Source: Liolophura sinensis (Eukaryota; Mollusca; Polyplacophora; Chitonida; Chitonidae). Taken from it: DNA of 64,000 bases. The DNA is taken from contig NC_088305.1 in the NCBI RefSeq assembly GCF_032854445.1, positions 26,932,628-26,996,627 on the forward strand. The letters run 5' to 3'. Below the pieces are notes generated by a model. That model was not told where the DNA came from. It made no database searches and worked only from the letters and a program-made list of their open reading frames with translations. A program made the position numbers and the translations under genes. Of this stretch, positions 9,511 through 19,704 are shown one piece after another. Within the stretch, counting starts at the first letter, position 1. Each line of letters begins with the position of its first letter.

Positions 9511-10433
9511 CGGCAAGCTCGTTCATTTTGTATGTCGTTATCAGTAGTGTATGCGTGAGAAACTTCTCCAAGGAGCGTGCTGGGAAACTTGCTGGGGCGT
9601 TCAGTGCCACAATCCGCTTGTCAAAAGTGATTCTCTGCGGTTTGCTGGAACTATTCTTTTTCGAAAATCTAACCGGTTTGTTCCTGTTTTCGTGCATTAT
9701 GTCGATAATTATAATCGGCCTTGCACTGGTTCTTCTCTATCCAATCGCCAAAGGACACGATACCACAAAAGATTCCACCTATGGCGAATTGCCAAATCAC
9801 AAGGACGGTTATAAAAACTTGCCTGATTTTCAGGGTAGTAATCATGGTTATAAAGAATTGCCTGATTACAAGGATTGTAACCGCCGCCAAGAAGATGTGC
9901 GTCATCATGCGGGTTATAACCATGATCAGGAAGATTTATGTGATGACAAAGATTATAACTGCGGGTATAACGAACTGCCTGATCGCAAGGGTTATAATCG
10001 CCGCCAAGAAGAATTGTCTAACCACAATGGTTATGATAGCAGGCAAAAAGAATTGCCTGACCACAAGGTTTATAACCCCCACCAAGAAGAGTTGTCTAAT
10101 CACATGAGTTATGAAAGCAGGCAGAAAGAATTGCCTGACCACAAGGGTTATAACTCCCGTCAAGAAAAGTTGTCTGATCAGAAGGGTTATGACCTTGACA
10201 ATAAGGAAGTAACTGGAAACAAGGGTTATAGCCGTGACAATGAAGAAGTGACTGACAACAAGGGTTATAGCCGTGGCAATGAAGAAGTGACTGACAACAA
10301 GGGTTATAACCGTGACAGTGAAGAAGTGACTGACAACAAGGGTTATAGCCGTGGCAATGAAGAAGTGACTGACAACAAGATTAGTTTGGGCGTAATTCAA
10401 CTTTTCACATGTATCTCAATTCGGTTTTATTAG
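9511..10433 (+). CDS. MFS-transporter-like exon with 14-residue tandem-repeat tail
   Basis: An acceptor (CCTTCGTGCAG) at about 9510 opens a frame that stays open to TAG at 10431. The first about 75 codons contain two hydrophobic segments, a Val-Arg-Asn-Phe-Ser-Lys-Glu-Arg motif and a final Leu-Leu-Tyr-Pro-Ile-Ala-Lys. This recalls a transmembrane exon of nodulin-like MFS transporters, a remembered resemblance only. From about 9790 the protein becomes hydrophilic, built of about 14 units of 14 residues around Gly-Tyr-(Asn/Ser)-x-x-x-Glu-Glu-(Leu/Val)-x-(Asp/Asn)-(His/Asn)-Lys, encoded by 42-bp repeats. The last four units (Glu-Glu-Val-Thr-Asp-Asn-Lys) are the most uniform, suggesting recent expansion. 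No upstream exons are visible, because viral-element DNA abuts it at 9474, so it is probably an orphan exon. Confidence 0.4.
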
Positions 10434-11045
10434 AGTAGATACCTTATTTTGTTCAGGGTCAGTTTCTGCCATGAAAATTTTTAACAACAGGACAAAAAGG
10501 CACAGTTTATCCCACATTTCCACTCTTTTCAGTCACACAAAGAGTGTTATCGGTTATTAGACTCTTAAGTCTTTAAACTGGCTTTTGAATGATGCATGCA
10601 GATAAGTCGCATTAGTAAAATTCTTCATATGAATTCCATTTGTTTTAATATCAGGTTATGAGTGTACAGATTTTACTGTAGTAGTATATTATTAAAGTGA
10701 ATTTATTATTATATCGAAACTTATTTTATAATGATATGTCTTGTATAGCTAACTGCAACCAGGTGAAGGGACATATTTACACGTAAAATTTCGAATAGTT
10801 TTCTACTTATGACTTGTGTTCTTCAAATGTTGTATGACCGTATGGATCACTAGCCTTTTACCAATATCTGCCGGTCGTGTGCGGGAAAGCCTGTGGGTGA
10901 CTTAACGAACGCCGGTGGTTTACTTCCGACCCGGCATCGTACATATGTCCAGTATTGTTGCGTTCGGCATTAAATCTGAAACTAAAAAATGCAAATGGAC
11001 TATCTAACACAATTGTCACGTGAAAATAAAACAATACAGAAAACA
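10434..11045. other. AT-rich non-coding stretch
   Basis: After the TAG at 10431 the sequence is AT-rich with no gene, repeat family or promoter that I can identify. AATAAA-like sequences near 11024 are not associated with a recognisable transcript. Confidence 0.4.
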
Positions 11046-11118
11046 TTTGTTAAATAGATATCGAATGCAATCACTGAGAGTTCAAGTCCAGCTCATGCTG
11101 GCTTCCTGTCCGGGCCGC
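11046..11118 (+). repeat. Head fragment of SINE family 1
   Basis: CACTGAGAGTTCAAGTCCAG contains the B box (GTTCAAGTCC) of the SINE that is full length at 57870-58137, followed by the GCTCATGCTGGCTTCC segment of its body. Only the region around the B box is present. Confidence 0.55.
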
Positions 11119-11199
11119 GGTCGAAATCTAAACAAGTTTTGTGTTATATCAGCACACTGTCAGACATCATATGTTTGGCTCGCACACTAAATGTTCTCA

Positions 11200-11520
11200 T
11201 CATGGCGTGTCAGGTTGTGTCAGGTGTGTGTCAGGTAGTGGTGGGTTTTTTCCACGCCGGGGTGTGTGTGTATACTAGCGTGTAGTAGAACAGAGTACAG
11301 TATAGTATAGGGGTAGTGGTGATAGTGGGAGTGAAAAAAAGAGGCAGAACGTCGGCTTGTAAAGTTGAGTGGGCCAGCTCTTGGTCGCCAAAAACGGACC
11401 AATGGGTGAACGGGATTTGCCCCAAAACGAACCAATGGATGGTCCGCAAAACAGACCAATCGGTGCGCGAGAAGGGGGTTACGTAAGAAAAAATGGACCA
11501 ATCGGTTATGTAAGGGGACT
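11200..11520 (+). promoter_or_regulatory. Second copy of the CCAAT-array promoter
   Basis: GTCAGGTGTGTGTCAGGTAG, the GTACAGTATAGTATAGG stretch, the ACGTCGGCTTGTAAAG block and four CCAAT boxes (11399, 11432, 11456, 11498) occur in the same order and spacing (33, 24, 42 bp) as at 7370-7473. No long frame follows, so the gene it served has been lost or replaced by the direct repeat that begins at about 11505. Confidence 0.6.
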
Positions 11521-12345
11521 TTTTTCGCTTATGTAAGGGGACTATTTCGCGTGCGCGGATGGAGATGGGAGTGGTGAGGTCACGTATCACTACGCGTGTC
11601 TCAGGTACAAAAAAAATGGTGCGTCGTATTTTTTGAGAACCATACAGGTTGGTGCATTTTTTTTTATTAGCCATAGACGACAAGCTGCTCCAAACCTCAC
11701 CACAGACATTCACACCACAGGCCCCCGCCTACTCCGATACATGGTGGTAAATGATAGGTAAATGATTAGCCCTGACAAGAGCTGTTGGGTTTTAGCCCTG
11801 ATAAGGGCTGTTGGGAAATAGATGTTTTTTTGACATATATACTTACACTTTTGCTTGCAACAAGCCATAGTAGGAGTATATCCTATATCAAAGCAGTGAT
11901 ATGGATTTTAATGGATAAGGATTCAATGTAACGCACACGTTGTAGTATATCGACGACAAGCCTGCCAGCCTGCCTAAACATTGTTGTCAGCCAGGCAGGC
12001 ATAGCATCCAACCGACCGTGCTGTTCACCGTAGACGGTCTTGTATACAGTGTTATCAACCAGTCGGGAAGTGATTAACCACAGCTGACAAGCCACGGCTA
12101 CCTACCTATCTGGATGGTTCCTATGTATTATGTATAAAAAAATTTTTAGGTTATAGACGACTCGTTGAAGTGATATGGTCTACTGCGTGTAATTATGTAG
12201 GTGACATGTGGATGTGTTTTTTTCTACCCCATGTAGATAAGCGCGCGAGAACGAGTTATGTAAGGGGGACTATTTAGCGTGGGCGGATGGTGATGGGAGT
12301 GGTTAGGTCACGGGTGATATCACTACGCGTGTCTCAGGTAAAAAA
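11505..12345 (+). repeat. Direct repeat pair TTATGTAAGGGGACT...CTACGCGTGTCTCAGG
   Basis: About 95 bp starting TTATGTAAGGGGACTATTT and ending CTACGCGTGTCTCAGGT occur at about 11530-11605 and again at about 12255-12342, both downstream of viral-type sequence. Between them (11606-12250) I see no gene; short Cys-poor frames there look accidental. Confidence 0.45.
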
Positions 12346-12704
12346 AGACAACGTAATGATGCTTGTTTTATTTTTGCATATGTATACTTTTTAATTCAAG
12401 CATTATGTCATTTGAAAACCTGTAGCTGGAAGGTGGGTTATTCCACATTCTTGTTAACATTTGGCAGTGAAGTGGAAGTACAGATTTATTTTTGTTGTCC
12501 CCTATATCACATATGGTCCAATCGCTACATGTACGACTCAACATTATTCAAGAATTTATGAGACATGCGCATAAATGGTTATTCATTCTTGAATTACCTT
12601 CGTCATTCAAAGGTTAATCAGGAGCTTTTCGGTAATTTGGGCTGCCCTTCCCAAGATGCAATCTTTTTAATCTGCTCTGCTGTGTTTGCCTTATTTGCGC
12701 TATA

Positions 12705-12998
12705 CTGGGAGTGACGTCACACCTGTGACGTGTCAGGTGTGTGTCAGGTAGTGGTGGTGGTGGTTTTTTCAACAACGTGGTGTGTATACTAGAGTGGAGT
12801 GTAGTATAATAGAGTATAGTATAGGGGCAGTGGTGGTAGTGGGAGTGAAAAAAAAGAGGCAAAACGTCGGCTTGTAAAGTTGAGTGGGACAGCTCGAAAA
12901 GAGCTCTTTGTCGCCAAAAACGGACCAATAGGTGAGCGGGATTTGCCCCAAAACGGACCAGTGGATGGCCCCGAAAACGGACCTATCCGCGCGCGAGA
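12705..12998 (+). promoter_or_regulatory. Third CCAAT-array promoter copy, upstream of zinc-finger exon
   Basis: A perfect CRE palindrome TGACGTCA at 12712-12719, the GTGTCAGGTGTGTGTCAGG stretch, the simple TAGTATAG region, the ACGTCGGCTTGTAAAG block and one intact CCAAT (12925) are present. The second and third boxes have decayed to CCAGT and CCTAT. The zinc-finger coding frame begins immediately downstream. Confidence 0.6.
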
Positions 12999-13359
12999 AT
13001 GGTTGGAGATGGAGATGGAGATGGAAATCAAGCGGGTGAAGGGAAGGAGAAGCCGTTTACCTGCATGATGTGCGCCAGGGACTTCAGTCGGTGGGATGAC
13101 TGGCTGCGTCACCAGCAGACGCACCACCCCCCCCCCCCCCCCCCCCCCCCCCCCCACCACCATACACACCACCAACCCCCAGAAAAAAGGGTTCACCTGT
13201 CCAACCTGCGGGCGGGCGTTTTACCGAGGGGAGCATTTGGTGCGCCACCAGCGGGAGCATGGAAAAAACAACGAGCGTGTGTGCGATTGCCAAGACTGTG
13301 GTAAAACTTTTTACCGATTGTGGGACTGGCGTGTCCATCAACGTGGGGAGCACAGCCAG
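12999..13359 (+). CDS. Three-finger C2H2 zinc-finger exon of the viral-type element
   Basis: A frame open from before 13000 encodes one C2H2 finger (Cys-Met-Met-Cys ... His-x3-His, about 13058-13125). It runs into 29 consecutive C (13127-13155), read as polyproline. After the tract, two more fingers (Cys-Pro-Thr-Cys, about 13197; Cys-Gln-Asp-Cys, about 13290) lie in the next frame, and the exon ends at a strong donor CAG|GTAAGT at 13359/13360. The frame change falls exactly at the homopolymer, so either slippage or a miscounted C run is responsible. A related gene lies inverted at 29.3-29.85 kb. In Maverick-like elements such fingers often precede the polymerase; here the continuation is not visible. 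Confidence 0.55.
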
Positions 13360-13506
13360 GTAAGTTCTTTTTTAATTTTTTATTTTATTATTATGAACAC
13401 TTTTTTAACACCAACACAACATTACAGGAATGAGCAAATTATCTTTGGAAGTTTAAACATGGTCGTGGTATGGACATCCCTGCCTTGCTTACTATTCATT
13501 TATTGA

Positions 13507-13700
13507 TTTGATTGGGCAATGGTGGTGTACGTCATACTCAAGAAATGTTTACTTATACAAAGGCGACCAACATTTTGGTGGGAGGAATTTGTGCATAGCC
13601 CAGAGGACACCCACAACCATGGGCAGGTTGCTGGCAGACCTTCCCATGTACGGCACGAAAGGAAGCCAGCATGAACTGGACTCACAGCGACCCCAGTGTG
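13507..13700 (-). repeat. SINE family 1, degraded body
   Basis: GGTGGGAGGAATTTGTGCAT, CACAACCATGGGCAGGTTGC and GGAAGCCAGCATGAACTGGA match, in order, the body of the SINE at 57870-58137. The tRNA head is not preserved. Confidence 0.65.
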
Positions 13701-13989
13701 GAGAGGTTCCTGGGTCACATGTCACATGTAGTATATTAACATATAGATTACAGTTCTAAAAACTTGTTTTCTTAACTCAGAAACTGGATAATTTGTACCA
13801 GGAATTATCAAAGAGTTCAAGTGAGTTCAATCTGGGATTAAGATAGACTGCCTTAATCCGAGACTTAATAAACACCCAAACAAGTACATTTTTATATGTA
13901 CTCTATGGGTGAAACAAACGTTATCAGAAGTCCAGAAATCAGCATTTCAGTACTGCTCCGTCTGTTGTTGATGTACTTCCGGTCTTATC

Positions 13990-14051
13990 ATGGCCATCTT
14001 GCAGAAGCAGCTTTCATCTCAACAACAACAGCAGTCAGAAAAGCAGAAATT
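13990..14051 (+). CDS. Possible first coding exon of an unidentified host gene
   Basis: An ACTTCCGG (ETS-type) site at about 13974 lies just before ATG at 13990. The 20-codon exon encodes a Gln-rich, Lys-containing N terminus (MAILQKQLSS then five Gln) and stops at a consensus donor GTAAGT at 14052. TATA-less, ETS-site-proximal starts are typical of housekeeping genes. I cannot connect a second exon with confidence; candidates would lie 3' of 14.1 kb in a repeat-filled stretch. Confidence 0.35.
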
Positions 14052-14299
14052 GTAAGTGCATCTCCTGAAGAGTAAGCCCAAACGCGGCGTCTTCAAATAG
14101 CGTTCGGATTTGTCAATGATTCCTTACAGCCATGGTCAATCCCAGAATCAAGCTTATAGTGTAGAACTCATGTGATGTTTTTTTTTTTTGTACAACATAA
14201 CGCTAGACATACAGGCCGTCAACTAAAACTGACATATTTATCACAATAGCATGCAGTATAAAGACATGTCGTATTTCGTTCAGCGAATTTGAGGGGGAA

Positions 14300-15018
14300 T
14301 AACTCTGGGCCGCTTGTTGACACGACTATAGACGGGGAACAGCCTTTGGCACTGCATGGCTAATTGAAGCCCACCCATTTAAACGGATATATGTCAAATT
14401 GAATAAAAATAATAAATATTGTGACATCACTGTTAGCGTTGTATGACTAATCTAAACCCACTTGCCATAATGCTCGCTAGGTCTCCAAACAAGTTGGTAT
14501 AGCCGGACACTCACTGAAGTATAAACATATGCCATATTTCGTACTATGAATGGTTCAATTTTCGATACTTGAGACTCACAGGTGAACTGCTTTCGCAGTG
14601 GCACAGCGGAGTGCTACATAACCGTATGCTCCAAGTTATCCAGCTTATTTTTTTAACCTATATGTTGCCTTACACGTTTCTGTGGTCATATTCTCTGGAT
14701 TTGGTGCCTTTTCTATGTAAATTGGAATAAAACAATTATTATTGGACATCATAGATGGCGCTGTAGGGCTCGTCTCATATTTCGTACTATGAATGGTTCA
14801 ATTTTCGATACTTGAGACTCACGAGTGAACTGCTTTCGCAGTGGCACAGCGAGTGCTACATAACCGTATGCCTCCAAGTTATCAGCTTATTTTTTTACCT
14901 GTATGTTGCCTTACACGTTTCTGTGGTCATATTCTCTGGATTTGGTGCCTTTTCTATGTAAATTTGAATAAAACAATAATTATTGGACATCATAGATGAC
15001 GCTGTAGGGCTCTTCTAA
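14300..15018. repeat. Dispersed repeat plus 243-bp tandem duplication
   Basis: About 14310-14490 is an inverted copy of the repeat family at 5.33-6.0 kb (CCTTTGGCACTGCATGGCTA). From 14533 a unit beginning CATATTTCGTACTATGAATG is repeated once, with the second copy at 14776, period 243 bp and very few differences. Both copies end GGACATCATAGATGRCGCTG. No coding potential is seen. Confidence 0.7.
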
Positions 15019-16283
15019 GCCCACGCACGTGCGTGGCAAAGTCCAGTTTGCCTACTTCTAGTTCGTCAGCAGTGAGACCAGCCAGCAAGGTGTAGGTATG
15101 GCATCCGCGGAGGAGGCTTTGCCGCGTTGTGTGACCTGGGAGCCAAACGAAGCCTCGATGAAACTTATGAAAGAACAGGATACACCATAAGGGCAAAGAA
15201 AGTACGTCGGTCCACCCTCCCGACTGGGAAAGCCCGGCTCCTTTAATTTAAAGTAGGTACGCGACAGAGCCACCGCTGTAGCCGCAGGCGCTTCGGCTGC
15301 AGCAGTGTGCTACCAGTAACAGCGGACTCGCGCCGGTATGGTCCATTCACTTTGCTTACAGATCGTTATTTTTAGAATACCAAGGAATTCCCCTTACTGA
15401 TGACGTAGAACACATCATCCGATTTCAACCTCGTTTCGAATTTTTCACATGCGGTTCTAGATCTCGAGATATCGGTATCCAACATCGGACTTGTAAAAAA
15501 CAGTGTTAATCTAGCAAAGGGTGAGTACTTTTTGTGAACATAAACAACTTAAAACGCATTCATTTTTCTACAACTGTGTAAAATTTGTGTAATTTGAACG
15601 ATTCGCACTTGGTTTTTTACGACCCGGCAGAATATACAGTCAACCCGAAGATTTTTCAATATGACGCAATGCGCCACTATCTGACCTTGTTTTGTGATGC
15701 AATTTTATACATATCATCGGCAAGTAATCTTCCAAATAACGCATCTGAAAGTTTGTTTAGGCTATTAACTGTATGTTTATATCCTGTTTTGTTATATATA
15801 TAAACGTTTTTAATGTGGATGATGTGCGATATAAATTGGTAGGTGATGAGTTGGTCTCCAGCCAATATGTCACGTGACCCCATTCCAGCCATCGGATTGG
15901 CTAAAGGCAGTGTTTACAAACATTGGACCATGTGTTTTGCTTGATTTTGTGTTACAAGAGGTTGATTAAAGTGCATTTCGGGAAAGAATAAGCCGATTTC
16001 TCTCATAAATGCATATATACATATTCAGTTTATAGTGTAAATGATTACAATAGTGCAAATAATTACAATAAATTATATATATTGCATGTACTTATGCTGC
16101 AATATATTTAAATATATATCAGCATCAACTAAGTTTATTTGCTTACACCGGTACTGTTCATAAACTGATGTTTTCGTGTGTTCTGTTACAGATGGGCCCC
16201 AAAAAGAAAAGGAAGGTCATTATGCCAGATAAACCTGGAATTTGTAGACGTACCTGACAGAAAAATTCCATTCATTACCAGTA

Positions 16284-19200
16284 GGGGAGACCGGGGCGCA
16301 TTGGGACGTTTTACAACATAAATCAAAATTTGTGACAAATTATTCCAGACCCCACTAAAATTATTAGCTGATAGAATGAAAAACTAGTAAGGCTAATTAA
16401 AGAATCTCGTCTTTTGTTGATAGCTTATGTTCTGCTCATCCTCAGTTGATTTAAGTTTTTAAAAATTGTGTCCCAAGGCACCCCAGTCATGGGTGGTTTG
16501 GGACACACCATGGGGCACAATGGGACGCACTTCAAAGAGCAACAAAATCCTTAGACAAATCTTGTTTTAAACAGTGGTTTTATACAATGACGTGGACCCG
16601 TAACATTGTATCCATTCAGTATCAACCATCTGTGAACAAGAAACTTATAAACAGCCTTGAGTTGTCTTTGGATAATCCGTCACGAAAACTTTACACAGAA
16701 CTTATGTGAACAGGAAACTAACTGTCAATGTCAATAAACAGCTGGTCAGAAACATCTGCCCTGGCAAGTGTTTCCTGGTCTTCTGAGACCACAATGACTT
16801 TCGGAGAAAAGTGACGTCACGGCCCGAGGTCAGCTACTGCAACCTGTAATACCGACTGAGGTCAACATCACGGAAGAACAGTAGGCCGTTTTGTGCGTTT
16901 TGTGGCTCCGACAGCGGAAGGCTCTGGCAGCTTTTGGACGATATCATCGATGTCGATGTCATCAGTGTCATCGATTTTCAGGGAAAGAGAATACATCCTG
17001 CTGTTTTTTGGACGGTTGTCTGACAAGAAATCTTACCTCCAGCATATGGAACCTGTCTGCCTCCTGTGTGATTCTCCCTACATAGTGTTGAACTACTCTC
17101 TTTGACACATATTTAACCACAACAAAATCTCCAGTTTTAAGATCCTCTGGTTTAAGCGAAGGTTCACCTCAGAGCTATCAAGAGACAACATCGGATGTGT
17201 CCTCTGAGGAAGAACTATCATCACTCTCTGGGGTTACTTCCCTGTCATTACGTTTCTGGGCTCCATGTTTGTATGAACCTCCCACTTACCCTTAATTGCC
17301 TCTGTTGAGAAATCTAACTCTATTTGTTGTTTGACAGGAGTGTCCTGGATGTTTTGCCCTTTTTCCTACCCCCTCGTGTCTGTTTTTCTTGGTCCAGCTT
17401 TTGGGAATGGCCGCACCTGTTTCCGGTGAAAAGTGTTGCGAATTTCCCGAGTCCTCTTCACTAGCTGCATTTCTTGCAATCTCAGTGGTCAAATGATGTT
17501 CAGGAGTGCCTGTACTTGGGCCAGGGTCTGTGGCATCTGCGAGCAGTTCCTATTAAATGTGAAGAATTTATTAGATGTGCCCTTGTCTGTTTCTTTACTA
17601 TTTCAGTAAACTTTCAAAATAACTTTCAAGATAATATAGAGAAGAACCTGTAGATGAACTAGATGAAACACAACAGAGGCAACTAAGGAGTTTCTTTGCT
17701 ATTTCTTTAATAGTTTTAATGCATTATAAATACTGGCAATGTCATTACTGGGAGCATATTGATATGGTTTTCAGCGGAATGTGCGATGAAAATAAAAGCA
17801 TTTCGGGCATCTAGTCCTTACCTCTGTCTCTGTAGTGTTGGGCCTGTCAGTGACAAATCCGGAGAGAAACTCGTCTTCCTTGAAGATGTCCCTGTTGAAT
17901 AGGCAAATACCCGTTACCCGGAAACCAGAGGACGATGTTGCGTGGACAAAAAGCTTGTGGATAAGCCTCCCCCAAGATACCGGCTATATCGTAAATGGTC
18001 ATTGGTTGTCCAGGATGATTCAACTGCCACCCGTTGCAAGCGGAGTTGAAATACTTTTTTAGGGGGCCGTAAACCGTCCGGTCAAGCGGGCTGTAGTTAT
18101 GGCTACAGTGGGTGGAAATGTCAGCATAAACGATTCCATTGTCCTTTGCTTTGTCCAGGATGGTAATCGAAATGTGACTGTCATGGTTGTCCAGAAGTAG
18201 CAGGACTTTGTTTCCTGGCTACAATGACTGTGAAGGATGAAATGATCCAGCCAGACTTCGAAGTTGGAAGTTGTCATCCATCCGCTTTGGAAGGCTACAC
18301 CCTTTGTCCCCGGAGGTGCGTTATTGATCATATGCTCTTTGAAATGGACGCGCGGAAAACAAGAAAGGGTGGAATTGTGTTTCCAATAGCGTTGACTGTG
18401 CCCAGCATGGTGACAAAGCGCACCACGTTCGGCAGAAGTCACCTGGCCGACTTGTTTAGCATTTCTTTCTGCAATTACATTAGGTGGAGTTTGGACTGTG
18501 GTGAGTCCGGTCTCGTCGCAATTGTAGATACACCCTGGCTCAAATTTGTACCGCTCCATGACACTGGCAAGATTGTTGAAAAAGTCCCCTACATTGGTCT
18601 TGTTGAAACTAGTAGCTCAGCTTAAACTTGTCGCTTCAGGTTTTCGGACAGAAAGCCGCTTATGGCGAGACATTAAATCCAAGAAGCAGTCTTCACCTGA
18701 AAATAGACAGCCGCCTTTGTCAATGAAATGAGCAAACGGTTTGTCAAAATTTGCACACCTTGAATTTAAATCAATACATCTCGATCTGTGAGCAAAGACA
18801 CGAGTTAAAGCTAGCTTACCTGCTTGTCGGTTTGTCTCCCAGGACACTGGTTTAGCCTTGTTATTTTTTACGGCGTATTGGAAGGCAAGGTCTCTGCATG
18901 CTTTGGTTGTCAATCCATGATGATGCTTGAATGCGGTCAACAGGTAATCCTCTAATTCGGCCTCTTCTGCATCGCTGAATACTCGAGCCGTGGCATAGAA
19001 AGGAGAAAAAACGAACATTCTCTCTCCCAGATGATTTTGCTTTACTAACATAGCGTGCAAGAGTTGATTTAGGGATGCCAGTCTCTTTAGAAGTTTGCCG
19101 TATGCTTTGGTCGTGATCTATGATGAGACATACGGCCCTTTTCATCTCGTCCTCTGATGGAGGCTCAGGCTTCTTCTTTTTTCTGTGTCGAACCATTCTA

Positions 19201-19704
19201 GACAGAAGAAACATGTCAGAGTGAAGGTTTGCAGTCATTCTGTACTATTGTTATCATAACACAATCAAAATTATTCCGGGGCACATTGGGACACTGTCCC
19301 AAAGCACCCCTATCGTTGTGTCCCATTGCGCCCCGAAAGCATAGTATCGCCATTTTGAACGACTGACCAAACATGTGCAATCAGATTATACAAACAACCC
19401 ACCAAAATATTACCGATGTGATAATATTTTAACTATGGCAAGTAAATGGTAGTATGACCCTCAGACTCTTGAACAGTATGAAAATAATCACGAAGCTCAA
19501 AATTTACTCCAAGCTACCAAAAAGTTAAATTTTACTCACCTTTCAGCCCTGGTGTCATGAACAATCCCTTCAAGACAAAAAAGGAAGCAGAAAGGAATTC
19601 CCCCTGACCAACAAGATGTCATAAGGGGGAATCCTTTCTATTTTTAGCGTAAATTCCCTCTTGTCCCACTGTACCCCCATGTCCCAATGCGCCCCGGTCT
19701 CCCC
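16284..19704 (-). mobile_element. pogo/Tigger-type DNA transposon
   Basis: Perfect 24-bp terminal inverted repeats start GGGGAGACCGGGGCGCATTG on both sides and are flanked directly by TA (16282-16283 and 19705-19706), the target duplication of the Tc1/mariner/pogo superfamily. Subterminal copies of the core GGGGCRCAWTGGGAC occur near 16510 and around 19275-19335, probable transposase-binding sites. The element carries a decayed pogo-type transposase on the minus strand. Confidence 0.85.
16890..19238 (-). pseudogene. pogo-type transposase, decayed
   Basis: Reading leftward, the frame starts near 19190 (Met-Val-Arg-His-Arg-Lys-Lys-Lys-Lys) with a Psq-type helix-turn-helix (Ser-Ile-Arg-Gln-Thr-Ser-Lys-Glu-Thr-Gly-Ile-Pro). 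A CENP-B-like region follows (Gly-Leu-Thr-Thr-Lys-Ala, then Arg-Lys-Pro-Glu-Ala-Thr-Ser-Leu-Ser near 18620). The DDE domain begins with Tyr-Asn-Cys-Asp-Glu-Thr-Gly (first catalytic Asp, about 18515) and includes a Phe-Pro-Arg-Val-His-Phe-Lys segment. The region of the second Asp (about 18190) is frameshifted, and the third acidic motif is also out of frame. A tail rich in Asp continues to about 16890. Frame changes near 19010, 18600, 18440 and 18190 make it inactive. Confidence 0.75.

Noticed and set aside
9936-10400. 154-codon minus-strand hydrophobic frame
   Set aside because: It is antisense to the 14-residue repeat exon and composed of the same 42-bp units; the + strand has the acceptor and the transmembrane exon.
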